A stretch of DNA of 64,000 nt from an uncultured Phycicoccus sp. Its GTDB lineage: Bacteria; Actinomycetota; Actinomycetes; Actinomycetales; Dermatophilaceae. Below are positions 9,127 to 15,818 of the stretch, piece after piece. The DNA lies in NCBI RefSeq assembly GCF_947495705.1, contig NZ_CANLZR010000001.1:654099-718098 (forward strand). The letters are read 5' to 3'. Each line of letters starts with the position of its first letter. Position 1 is the first letter of the stretch. Both the position numbers and the translations under genes were made by a program. Below the pieces are notes generated by a model, which did no database searches, had not been told where the DNA came from, and saw only the letters and a program-made list of their open reading frames with translations.

Positions 9127-9359
9127 CGAGTCGTACCCGCACCCCACCGTGACGCGCCGTGGGGAGGACCTTGATGGTTGCGCCGTACTGACCCGCAGTC
9201 GCGGGTCGGATGAAGCGACTGCAGCGGGAACCTAGCGAGCTGACTCCCGGGCGACCCAAGCGAGCCGGGAACTCCGGATGCGTCCAAAGCTGTCGGGTCT
9301 GTCCTGCCCGCTGGGCACGGCGAAGGCCGCCAGCCTCTTCGGGCGGGCACCCTCCCGCG

Positions 9360-9788
9360 TCACTCGATCGCGGCTCTCCATCCGGCGTTGACGGCCTCGG
9401 TCTCCGAGCAGAACCAGCGCTCGCCGTTGCTCAGATCGATCTTCGTGACGTCGTACCAGTTGCCGCCGGGCAGGTGGTAGATCTTCTCGCCGTCGGAGGC
9501 GATGTTGCCCTTGATGTCGCACGAGGCGTTCGTCGTCTTGGTCGGCGGCGGCGGGGGCGCGGGCTTCGGGGTTGAGCAGGTGTAGGCCTTGCCCGATGCC
9601 TTGTCCGCCGAGATGTAGCGGTCCTCGCGGTTGTGCCAGCCGTAGCCGTCTCGGGAGTCGTAGCGGGCGATGGCGTAGCCGTCCTTTCCCGCGAGGCCGA
9701 CGGGCCTGCCCAGAACGCCCTTGGGAGTGGAGGGTGGTGCCCATGCTGGAGAGCGTGTGGGTCGGGCTTGGTCTACTCCGGGACGGCC
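9360..9788 (-). pseudogene. Fragment of a secreted or membrane protein with a C-terminal Cys-containing domain
   Basis: The 142-codon frame ends in a recognisable small domain reading NASCDIKGNI...GEKIYHLPGGNWYD...GERWFCSETEAVNAGWR. This domain is often found at the C-terminus of actinobacterial thermonuclease-like and other exported proteins. It is preceded by a Pro-rich linker and a segment with GLAGKDGYAIARYDS. The frame is closed by TGA at 9789-9791 and contains no ATG or GTG start before the domain. Bases 9902-9970 encode, in another frame, a hydrophobic WKPFAVAPIFSLVMFSIGDG stretch like the membrane anchor of such proteins. I read this as a frameshifted, decayed gene extending to about 9970; a sequencing error is the alternative. 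Confidence 0.55.
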
Positions 9789-10009
9789 TCACTTCTGCGG
9801 CTTGCCCGAGATAACGGAGTGCTGCCCGAGTTCCTTTGTTGACCTTCGCGAAGGTTCCGGCCTCCACGAACGCCGTCCGGTGCACTCCTCGCGCGGCGGG
9901 GTGCGGGGCCGTCCCCGATCGAGAACATCACGAGGGAGAAGATCGGCGCGACGGCGAAGGGCTTCCAGCCTCGCCCATCTCACGCTCGTCGCTCGGGGGG
10001 TGCTTCCGG

Positions 10010-10360
10010 TCACGCCTGCGACTGGACGGCCTTGGCCTTTGCGCGGGCGAGCCACTGGAGGTGCAGCCAGATGCCTACCCCGATCCCGGCAATCGGGGCT
10101 AGGACGATCCCCTGCCCGATATCGGGAGCCGCGAGACCCAGAGCCAGGCCCAGGATGACTGAACCGATGAAGAACCAGCCGACGACGCCGATCCAGACGA
10201 CACCCATGCCGATCTTCATGGCGAGGCTCGGTCCGGGGGCGGGGCGGGGGCCGGGGCCGGACTGGGGCGGGGTGCTGGCGGCACCGGAGACCGGCAGCCA
10301 CTGGCCGGAGTTGCTGAGGATGTGCCCATTTGCGATGTCACCTGGCTTGTAGTCGCTCAC
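10010..10360 (-). CDS. Small membrane protein with an N-terminal DUF2510-like motif
   Basis: A 116-residue protein opening with SDYKPGDIANGHILSNSGQWLPV, a short aromatic motif of the type seen at the N-terminus of many actinobacterial membrane proteins. A Pro/Gly linker follows, then two membrane segments (about residues 48-75 and 82-104) and a short basic tail. The function is unknown; the motif is thought to be a small cytoplasmic domain. GTG at 10360 is chosen because a TAGCGT -10 element ends seven bases before it, so the message is probably leaderless. There is no partner gene in the same direction close by. Confidence 0.65.
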   Translation of the reverse strand: MSDYKPGDIANGHILSNSGQWLPVSGAASTPPQSGPGPRPAPGPSLAMKIGMGVVWIGVVGWFFIGSVILGLALGLAAPDIGQGIVLAPIAGIGVGIWLHLQWLARAKAKAVQSQA

Positions 10361-10367
10361 GCCGGTC

Positions 10368-10373
10368 ACGCTA
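10368..10373 (-). promoter_or_regulatory. -10 element, leaderless spacing
   Basis: TAGCGT on the minus strand ends seven bases before the GTG start at 10360. It is the same hexamer and nearly the same spacing as before the NACHT gene. Confidence 0.5.
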
Positions 10374-10483
10374 CCGAATGATCTTCGACATTCTGACGCC
10401 GTCTTGCGGGCATTTGGGAGAGTCGTTGGCAAGTCTGCGCGCACCGCACACAGGGCAGTTCCGACCGCTACGAGTAGTCAGGC

Positions 10484-11080
10484 TCAGTTGTTCCGGCGCT
10501 CCCATTCGCGGGCCTCGTCGTCCAACTCCTCGCGGGTCACGAAGTCGTCCCACTCGCGAAAGTACTGACGCACGCCACCGCAGATGTAGTCGTCGTGCCA
10601 GTCGTAGTTCAAGGTGGGGTCGTAGTAGCAGCCGCCACTGTCGGAGCGGTAGTCGTCTAGCTTCTCCACTGCCTTCTTCCACTCCGCCACCGACTTCTTC
10701 TCGGCAGCGATGCGGCGCTCCACTTCCTTCTTCCACTCCGCCGCCGCCTTTTTCTCGGCAGCGACGTGGCGCTTCTCGTACAGGTCTGTCAGCCAGGACG
10801 GAGTGATGAGTGGGCGCCCGCTCGCCTCGGTGGTAGTCAGAGTCACAAAGTCGTGATCCTCCCCGGCGGACCTCTTCATCCCAATGCGAGCCTCCAACTC
10901 CACGCACTCGGCCTTGGTAGCCAGCACTTCTTTCAGCGCAGCCTCGGTGGTCGTCTCGTCCACGGCGCCTTGGCACGCCGCCTTGGTCTGGTAGTTGCCG
11001 CCATCGGCGGCGCAGCCAACGAGCGCGACACTCGCGGCTACGGTCGCGGCGGCTACCGCGATGCTCCGTGTGATGTTCAT
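10484..11080 (-). CDS. Putative lipoprotein with charged internal repeat
   Basis: A 198-residue protein of no recognised family. The N-terminus is a lipoprotein signal peptide with lipobox VALVGC, predicting lipidation at Cys23 and anchoring to the outer face of the membrane. Residues ~105-142 contain two copies of an AEKK..AEWKK.VE unit, probably a helical coiled segment. The C-terminal part is rich in Asp/Tyr/Trp and has two cysteines (GGCYYDP, DYICGG) that could form a disulfide. I set the start at the ATG immediately before the signal peptide; GGAAAGAGG lies upstream of it. Its role is unknown. Confidence 0.62.
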   Translation of the reverse strand: MNITRSIAVAAATVAASVALVGCAADGGNYQTKAACQGAVDETTTEAALKEVLATKAECVELEARIGMKRSAGEDHDFVTLTTTEASGRPLITPSWLTDLYEKRHVAAEKKAAAEWKKEVERRIAAEKKSVAEWKKAVEKLDDYRSDSGGCYYDPTLNYDWHDDYICGGVRQYFREWDDFVTREELDDEAREWERRNN

Positions 11081-11236
11081 GCCGCCGCCGCCTCTTTCCA
11101 TGTTCCGTGGCTGCCCTTGCGCATCTGTTCTCTGACGACTTCGTCCCACTCATGATCCTTCCTTGCCGTGGCGGCACCACGGTGCGGTATTGGTGAATTC
11201 GACAGCTCCCAATCGCGTAGCTGGTCATGATGCGAC

Positions 11237-11266
11237 GCCCCTCCCCAGCGGTGGCCGAGGAGGGGC
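11237..11266 (-). terminator. Hairpin downstream of the DUF932 gene
   Basis: Eight-base arms GCCCCTCC / GGAGGGGC with a 14-base loop start about ten bases after the stop of the DUF932 gene on the minus strand. This is the likely end of the integrase-DUF932 transcription unit. Confidence 0.5.
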
Positions 11267-11276
11267 ATCGAGTCGT

Positions 11277-12338
11277 TCAGCCGTCCAGGACCTGGCCCAG
11301 AAGGGTGGCCACGGCCAGGTCACCGTTGGCGGTCGCCCCGCTGACCGCGTTGAGGAGGTTTCTCTCCTGCCTGCTCGCTCCTCGGCTCGTGGCGAAGTGA
11401 TGCGCCCAGGTGTTCGTCGCCTGGAGCGCACCGAGGGCGGTCCCGGTCCACGGCGCTGCTCTCTCGTCCTCGCGGTAAAGGTGCTCGAGCTCGCCGCGTT
11501 TGCGAGTCGCGAGGGTCCGGGAGCGCCCTTCGAGCAAGTGGCCCTTGCCGTCGTCGAGGGGGACGCTGCGGTCGAGGAATGTCCGCCACTGGTCGTCGGT
11601 GACGGGGGTGTTGGCGAGGATCTCCAGCTCGTGGGCGAAGGCCTCGCCCATGGTGTGCACCACGGCCAGTGCCTCGCGTGCGGCGGTGATCTTGGCGGCG
11701 GAGTAGCGGGTGTGTTTCACCCGGTACTCCTGACCCTTCTCGGCGAGGGCGGCCATCCTCGTGTTGTCGCACACGGTCGCGGTGACGGTCCGCTTGAACG
11801 TGGTGGCGATGGACCCGTCGAAGCTGGTGGTGGCCAGCAGGTTGGGCCGGAAGTCGAAGCTGACTGGGGTCGTGATGGTCTCGGGGACGGAGACCTCGAC
11901 CCACGCGATCGCCCCGCCGCGCAGGAGTCCTGCGGAGGAGATCACCAGGTCGTCATCGAGGATGTTCGCGACGGTGGTCAACAGCCACTCGCCGTACTGG
12001 TGCATGACGTAGCCGGTGGTGAAGATCCCCAGGACGGCGTCGGTGTCGGAGCGGGTGATGGCCTGTCGGTCGTCGACCTGGAGCCAGCGGGCGGGGGAGC
12101 CGAGCGGGTCGAGGTGCGTCATCGCCTGGACGTCGGTGGGGGTCTCGACGGCGATCCGGCGGGACCGGGCGGTCCAGTGGAACAACCGTCGTTCGACGTC
12201 CTCGACTGGGATGGGTCCGGGGTAGTGGTTGGTCTCCTCACCCTGCTCCTCGGCGCGGTAGTGCCAGGCCGTGCCGCGCTGGGAGGTCATCCCGATCAGG
12301 GTGTTGGTGTTGAGGTGCTCAAGCGTCTCTCTGGTCAT
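11277..12338 (-). CDS. DUF932 family phage/plasmid-like protein
   Basis: A 353-residue protein of the DUF932 (TIGR03299-type) family, recognised by the N-terminal WHYRAEEQGEETNHYPGPIP, the central VLGIFTTGYVMHQYGEWLL and the SAGLLRGGAIAWVEVSVPE segments. Members are common on phages, plasmids and integrative elements; their biochemical role is not settled, and links to element replication or maintenance have been suggested. ATG 12338 has GGAAGG eight bases upstream. It lies downstream of an integrase and a small gene on the same strand, separated from the small gene by a hairpin. A deleted relative is at 4437-4700. Confidence 0.85.
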   Translation of the reverse strand: MTRETLEHLNTNTLIGMTSQRGTAWHYRAEEQGEETNHYPGPIPVEDVERRLFHWTARSRRIAVETPTDVQAMTHLDPLGSPARWLQVDDRQAITRSDTDAVLGIFTTGYVMHQYGEWLLTTVANILDDDLVISSAGLLRGGAIAWVEVSVPETITTPVSFDFRPNLLATTSFDGSIATTFKRTVTATVCDNTRMAALAEKGQEYRVKHTRYSAAKITAAREALAVVHTMGEAFAHELEILANTPVTDDQWRTFLDRSVPLDDGKGHLLEGRSRTLATRKRGELEHLYREDERAAPWTGTALGALQATNTWAHHFATSRGASRQERNLLNAVSGATANGDLAVATLLGQVLDG

Positions 12339-12379
12339 GGTTGTTGCCTTCCTTGCGTTGCCCGGTTTGGGCATGACGA

Positions 12380-12406
12380 AGCCCCCGACCTGATGGCGCG
12401 GGGGCT
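12380..12406. repeat. Intercistronic hairpin, copy 1 of 3
   Basis: Arms AGCCCCCG / CGGGGGCT lie between the 87-residue gene and the DUF932 gene. On the plus strand the hairpin is introduced by TTTGGGCATGACGAAG, closely matching the sequence before the hairpin at 13879 (GTTGGGCAAGACGAAG). It probably attenuates or terminates transcription between module genes. Confidence 0.6.
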
Positions 12407-12430
12407 GGTTCTTCGGGGTGTGCGGTGGGT

Positions 12431-12694
12431 CTAGTAGGCCCAGCCGTCGGTGTCGGGCATCTCGCGGGGGCTGCGCCGGAGCCGGGCGACGATCCGGATC
12501 AGGAGCTGCTGGAGGTCCAGGCGGCGGCCGAGGGCGAGGTCGATCAGGGCGAGCAGGAGGGTCTCGTAGAGCGGGGAGTTCTCGAGGGTGTCGAGGTGGG
12601 CTCTCCAGAGCCGACGGGCGTGAACGCGGATGGTCTTGATCAGGTTCTCGAGCTTGACGAGCCCTCGGGTGGCGAGGGTGTGGAGGTGGTGCAT
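12431..12694 (-). CDS. Small helical protein of the integrase module
   Basis: An 87-residue protein of unknown function, predicted almost wholly helical and basic at its N-terminus (HHLHTLATRGLVKLENLIK), with a Leu-rich second half (ETLLLALIDLALGRRLDLQQLLIRIV). It is very likely translated: the integrase stop codon is followed at once by GAAAGGAG and the ATG seven bases later, so the two genes are coupled. Position directly after an integrase would fit an accessory factor such as an excisionase-like or copy-control protein, but no motif proves this. A hairpin follows its stop. Confidence 0.6.
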   Translation of the reverse strand: MHHLHTLATRGLVKLENLIKTIRVHARRLWRAHLDTLENSPLYETLLLALIDLALGRRLDLQQLLIRIVARLRRSPREMPDTDGWAY

Positions 12695-12709
12695 GTGGTG
12701 GCTCCTTTC

Positions 12710-13849
12710 TCAGGTGCCGATGATGGCGTCGGACAAAGTGGTAGCCGCGGACTTCGCGGCCTCGGGGGTGACCTGGGAGTAGGTGTCGGCCGTGATTGCG
12801 ATGGAGGAGTGTCCGAGCCGTCGGCTGACCTGAAGCAGGGGCTCTCCGGCGGCCAGGGCCAGGGAGGCCGAGGTGTGCCGGACCGAGTGCAGCCGGATGA
12901 CCGGGACCCCGGCCTGCTTGCATAAGGTGGTGAACCGTCTGCTCAAGTGCGCCGGGTGAAGCGGTCCGCTCCGGATCGAGAAGACGAAGGTGTCGTCGAG
13001 TTCGATCCCGGAGTCCCACGGGTGTTCCAGCACCGCTCGACGCTGCAGCCGTTGGATCTTGTCGGTGGTGGTGGCGTCGAGGAAGACGGTTCGGTCCCCG
13101 GCCTCGCTCTTAGGAGGACCAACGATGAGCTCGCCGTCGACCAGGGTGATCGCTCGGCGGATGTGGATGCTCCGCTCGGTCAGGTCGAGATCGCCCCACT
13201 GCAGGGCGATGACCTCGCCTCGGCGCATGCCGGTGATGAGCAGGAGCCGGAACACCAGGCCGAGCGGGTCATCCTCGGTCACGCGGAGGAACAACTCCGC
13301 CTGGTCTTTGGTCCAGACCTTCGGGTGGTACCTGGTGGGGCGGGGGAGCTCGACCATGCTCGCTGGGTTGCGGCGGAGCAGTCCTTGTCGGACGGCTGCC
13401 TCGAGGGCGCTGTGAAGGGTGGCCAAGATGCGGCGGGAGGTCTTCACTGTCACCGGGCGGCCTCGCGTCTCGGCCGCGAGCTGGTACCGGGTGAGGACCT
13501 CATCGATGTGCCGAGGGCGGAGGTCGATCAGCTTGAGATGCCCGAGTTCGGGGACGAACAGCTGCTCGATGTGGCGGTGGTAGTCCACCAGGGTGGAGGG
13601 TCGAAGGCCCTTCTTCCCGTCGAGCCAGGTGGTCAGGAACGTGGCGACGGTGATCTTGTCGTCTGGCAGGTCACCGGTGCGAGCTTCCTGGTGCATCTTG
13701 GAGAGCCACGCCTGAGCTTCGTGCTTGGTGTCGTGGGTGGTGGTCTTCTGGCGGCGTTTGCCATTGGTGCCCGGGGGCAGGTCGATAACGGCGTGCCAGC
13801 GGCCGGGGGAGCCGTCGGCTCGGGTGCGGCGATATGTGCTGCCGGACAT
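12710..13849 (-). CDS. Tyrosine recombinase/integrase
   Basis: A 379-residue phage-type integrase that would insert and excise the element by site-specific recombination. It has an N-terminal arm-binding segment (ADGSPGRWHAVIDLPPGTNGKR...), a SAM-like core-binding domain (residues ~65-165) and a catalytic domain. All catalytic residues are present: Arg209 in TGMRRGE, Lys247 in PKSEAGDR, His321 and Arg324 in LHSVRHT, His347 in RRLGHSS and nucleophile Tyr357 in ADTYSQV. The ATG at 13849 follows AAAGGA with good spacing; an upstream in-frame TTG is less likely. It is coupled to the 87-residue gene. No attachment site or target tRNA was recognised next to it. Confidence 0.92.
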   Translation of the reverse strand: MSGSTYRRTRADGSPGRWHAVIDLPPGTNGKRRQKTTTHDTKHEAQAWLSKMHQEARTGDLPDDKITVATFLTTWLDGKKGLRPSTLVDYHRHIEQLFVPELGHLKLIDLRPRHIDEVLTRYQLAAETRGRPVTVKTSRRILATLHSALEAAVRQGLLRRNPASMVELPRPTRYHPKVWTKDQAELFLRVTEDDPLGLVFRLLLITGMRRGEVIALQWGDLDLTERSIHIRRAITLVDGELIVGPPKSEAGDRTVFLDATTTDKIQRLQRRAVLEHPWDSGIELDDTFVFSIRSGPLHPAHLSRRFTTLCKQAGVPVIRLHSVRHTSASLALAAGEPLLQVSRRLGHSSIAITADTYSQVTPEAAKSAATTLSDAIIGT

Positions 13850-13878
13850 GGTGATGGTCCTTTCGTTGGGCAAGACGA

Positions 13879-13902
13879 AGGCCCGGTCGGATGACCGGGC
13901 CT
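13879..13902. repeat. Intercistronic hairpin, copy 2 of 3
   Basis: A perfect 10-base stem, AGGCCCGGTC / GACCGGGCCT, with loop GGAT, lies between the 93-residue gene and the integrase. The GGATG loop context and the GACGAAG lead-in recur in the other copies. It probably acts as a terminator or attenuator on the minus strand. Confidence 0.7.
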
Positions 13903-13924
13903 GGATCGAGCGAGAGGCGGGGAA

Positions 13925-14206
13925 CTACCTGGGGAGCGGCGGGCCGAAGGCCTCGTTTGCGAGCCGCTCGGCTTGCGACCACGCGGCGACGAACGACTCC
14001 AGGGCTTCTCGGTTCGCGACGTAGATCAGGATCCTGCCGACACGTACGCCAATCTGTCCCTGCTGTGGCCCGGAGAGCGGGGGTAGGACCCGCACGGCGA
14101 CGTCCTGGGTCCCCGCGGCCAGAACCTGGGAGGCGACGTCGAAACGATTGTCGAAGGTGCTGCGGCCCTTAAGTGGGGGCATGCTCGTGAGGTGCTGGAT
14201 CGACAT
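13925..14206 (-). CDS. Small protein of unknown function, first gene of the integrase module
   Basis: A 93-residue protein opening MSIQHLTSMPPLKGRSTFDNRFDVASQV and ending with an amphipathic helix (ALESFVAAWSQAERLANEAFG). The middle (VAVRVLPPLSG...IGVRVGRILIYVANREAL) is beta-rich, giving a compact alpha/beta look. I do not recognise the family. ATG 14206 has GAAAGGAA nine bases before it, the same style of ribosome-binding site as its neighbours. It is transcribed toward the integrase and is followed by a perfect hairpin. A regulatory or accessory role for the element is a guess from position only. Confidence 0.6.
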   Translation of the reverse strand: MSIQHLTSMPPLKGRSTFDNRFDVASQVLAAGTQDVAVRVLPPLSGPQQGQIGVRVGRILIYVANREALESFVAAWSQAERLANEAFGPPLPR

Positions 14207-14233
14207 GAGCGTTTCCTTTCGGGAATGCAGAAA

Positions 14234-14257
14234 GGCCCCGACCGGATGGTCGAGGCC
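14234..14257. repeat. Hairpin before the 93-residue gene, copy 3 of 3
   Basis: GGCCCCGACC, loop GGAT, GGTCGAGGCC: arms pair with one bulge. It has the same loop and similar AAAGGCCC lead-in as the hairpin at 13879. It lies in the leader of the 93-residue gene, so all three module genes with their own ribosome-binding site are preceded by such an element. Confidence 0.55.
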
Positions 14258-14419
14258 CAGTGAACTCGGATTTATTGTGCACATTCCGACTTCGAGTCCA
14301 AGTTTGTCCAGCCCTTTGGGCGTGGTTATCTTGCGACACTTGATTATCTCATGAATTCCACATCAATCGCAATATTCCTGGAGCGAAGGGGGGCTTGCCA
14401 AAGGTGAGACCATCAGCTT

Positions 14420-14917
14420 ATGGGCGAGGTTTCGAAGCTGTCCCTCCGCGGGGACGAACCATCCGCCACGGACCTGAGGCCGATCACCCGGCGGAGCCAG
14501 CGCAAAGTTCAGGCTCGACTGCGGGCCGTGGAGTGCGTGCGCGGAGTCCTGGCGGGCCACAGCTATCAGAAGGTCGCAGACGACCTGGGCTACGCCAACC
14601 GTGGGACAGTCCACAGGATTGTCCACACCGCACTGGCTCGACACGAAGCCGAGAACGTCGAAGACTTCCGTGCCCTCGAGCTGGCCCGGCTGGATCACCT
14701 CCAGGCGGCGTTCTTCCCGGCGGCAACCTCCGGTGACGTCAAGGCCGCGGAGGTCGTTCTCAAGGTTATGGCCGCCAGGTGCCGTCTGTTGAGCCTGGAC
14801 CGGGCCGCTAGATCTGACCCCAACCGCGCGCAGAACCTCGTCGTGGTGGGCGGCACCAAGGAGGAATTCGAGTCCGCGCTCCTGGCGGGCCAGATGCAGG
14901 GGTCGGGTCGGGAGTAG
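14420..14917 (+). CDS. Helix-turn-helix protein, possibly terminase-small-subunit-like
   Basis: A 165-residue protein with an N-terminal helix-turn-helix at about residues 40-75 (VRGVLAGHSYQKVADDLGYANRGTVHRIVHTAL). It is followed by a helical region (ENVEDFRALELARLDHLQAAFFPAATSGDVKAAEVVLKVM) and a short tail. The arrangement resembles small terminase subunits or related HTH proteins of phages, where the helical part oligomerises; I cannot exclude a simple regulator. ATG 14420 follows AAAGGTGAG. It is divergent from the integrase module, with 213 bases between, and may mark the other arm of the same element. No large terminase or structural genes follow. Confidence 0.6.
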   Translation: MGEVSKLSLRGDEPSATDLRPITRRSQRKVQARLRAVECVRGVLAGHSYQKVADDLGYANRGTVHRIVHTALARHEAENVEDFRALELARLDHLQAAFFPAATSGDVKAAEVVLKVMAARCRLLSLDRAARSDPNRAQNLVVVGGTKEEFESALLAGQMQGSGRE

Positions 14918-15459
14918 TCCTTCGGTTGCGATGCCCGCCATCCCCGCGATCCCCGTCTGGGCCGCTGTCAGTGAGTGCAGTTGGCGGGGGTGGCGGGGGT
15001 GGCGGGGATGAGAGCGGCCCCGCTCAACCGGGGGGAGGGGGGTAGCGTCTTCCTCGTCGAAGTCGCATTCGTCGTCGGGTCGGATGTGCGGCCAGCGTGC
15101 GCGCTCCTGGCGGCCACTGGCACTCACTCTCGTCGCGCCCTTGCTCGAAGGCCTTGATCCCCGCGAGAAGGCAACGCCGATGGGCGGAGGAAGATCGTCA
15201 AACTGGGGCTGCGCGGCTGCAGATCGCCTGTACCAGGAGGCGACTTCAGTCAAGGATATTGCAGGGCACAGCGCTTGTGACCTGTATGTTTGTCGAGCGC
15301 ATCAGCACAGCGCTCAGCCGTTCCTAGTGCGCGACTACCTCGACTGACCCGTTCGGCTCCTCGCAGTCCCCGCCGCCCTCGCGGCAGTGGCAACGCCACG
15401 TCCAGGTGGATGGCGTCGTCCCGGCGCCGCCGCGTGCCCGCGGGTGTGACGGCGGCTGG
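14918..15459. other. Gene-free stretch of about 540 bases with G-rich tandem repeat
   Basis: It contains three near-identical units of GTGGCGGGG at about 14983-15008 and a 9-base inverted repeat CATCCCCGC (14939-14947) / GCGGGGATG (15002-15010) that could end the HTH gene's transcript. The rest holds no gene I can support and may include the right boundary of the mobile element. Confidence 0.45.
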
Positions 15460-15669
15460 TCAGGCGTGGAACGCGGTGCGCTTGTGCGGCGTCATCGGGT
15501 TGCGGTCGCTCAGCTGCAGCAGCCGGAGACCACCGAGGACGGCATTGCCGAGCAGGTCCCGGGCAGTCCAGCGGGTCCACGGCAGCCGCTCGGCGGGTGG
15601 CGTCGCACCTCGTCCAAGGGCCGCGAAGAGCCAGACGACAAGGGCCACGAAGCAGACGGTGGCGAACAT
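15460..15669 (-). CDS. Small single-pass membrane protein
   Basis: A 69-residue protein with one N-terminal membrane segment (FATVCFVALVVWLFAALG) and a basic C-terminal part (ERLPWTRWTARDLLGNAVL...PHKRTAFHA), so the tail is probably cytoplasmic. The start ATG at 15669 has AAAGGA nine bases upstream. It is divergent from the large STAND gene, with 149 bases between them, which hints at shared control. No family recognised. Confidence 0.5.
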   Translation of the reverse strand: MFATVCFVALVVWLFAALGRGATPPAERLPWTRWTARDLLGNAVLGGLRLLQLSDRNPMTPHKRTAFHA

Positions 15670-15818
15670 GGGATTCCATCCTTTCGGTCACGGTGACGGT
15701 CCGGGGATCCGGGCCACCACCCAGGTATGGCTCCCGACGGTGTCGTCGCCGTGTGGGGTGGTAACGGCCGGGTAAAGGTGGTGTTGACGAGGCCCGGCAG
15801 CGGCGCGACCCTCGAAGC

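Noticed and set aside
13850..14420. Integrase attachment site at a tRNA gene
   Set aside because: No cloverleaf or tRNA 3' end could be found near the integrase; the visible dyads are intercistronic hairpins.
14960..15020. GTGGCGGGG tandem units as a CRISPR or replication-origin iteron array
   Set aside because: Only about three adjacent units, no unique spacers, no AT-rich region and no replication initiator gene nearby.
15084..15347. Short plus-strand frame as a gene
   Set aside because: No ribosome-binding site, uneven codon use and no similarity; more likely noncoding.
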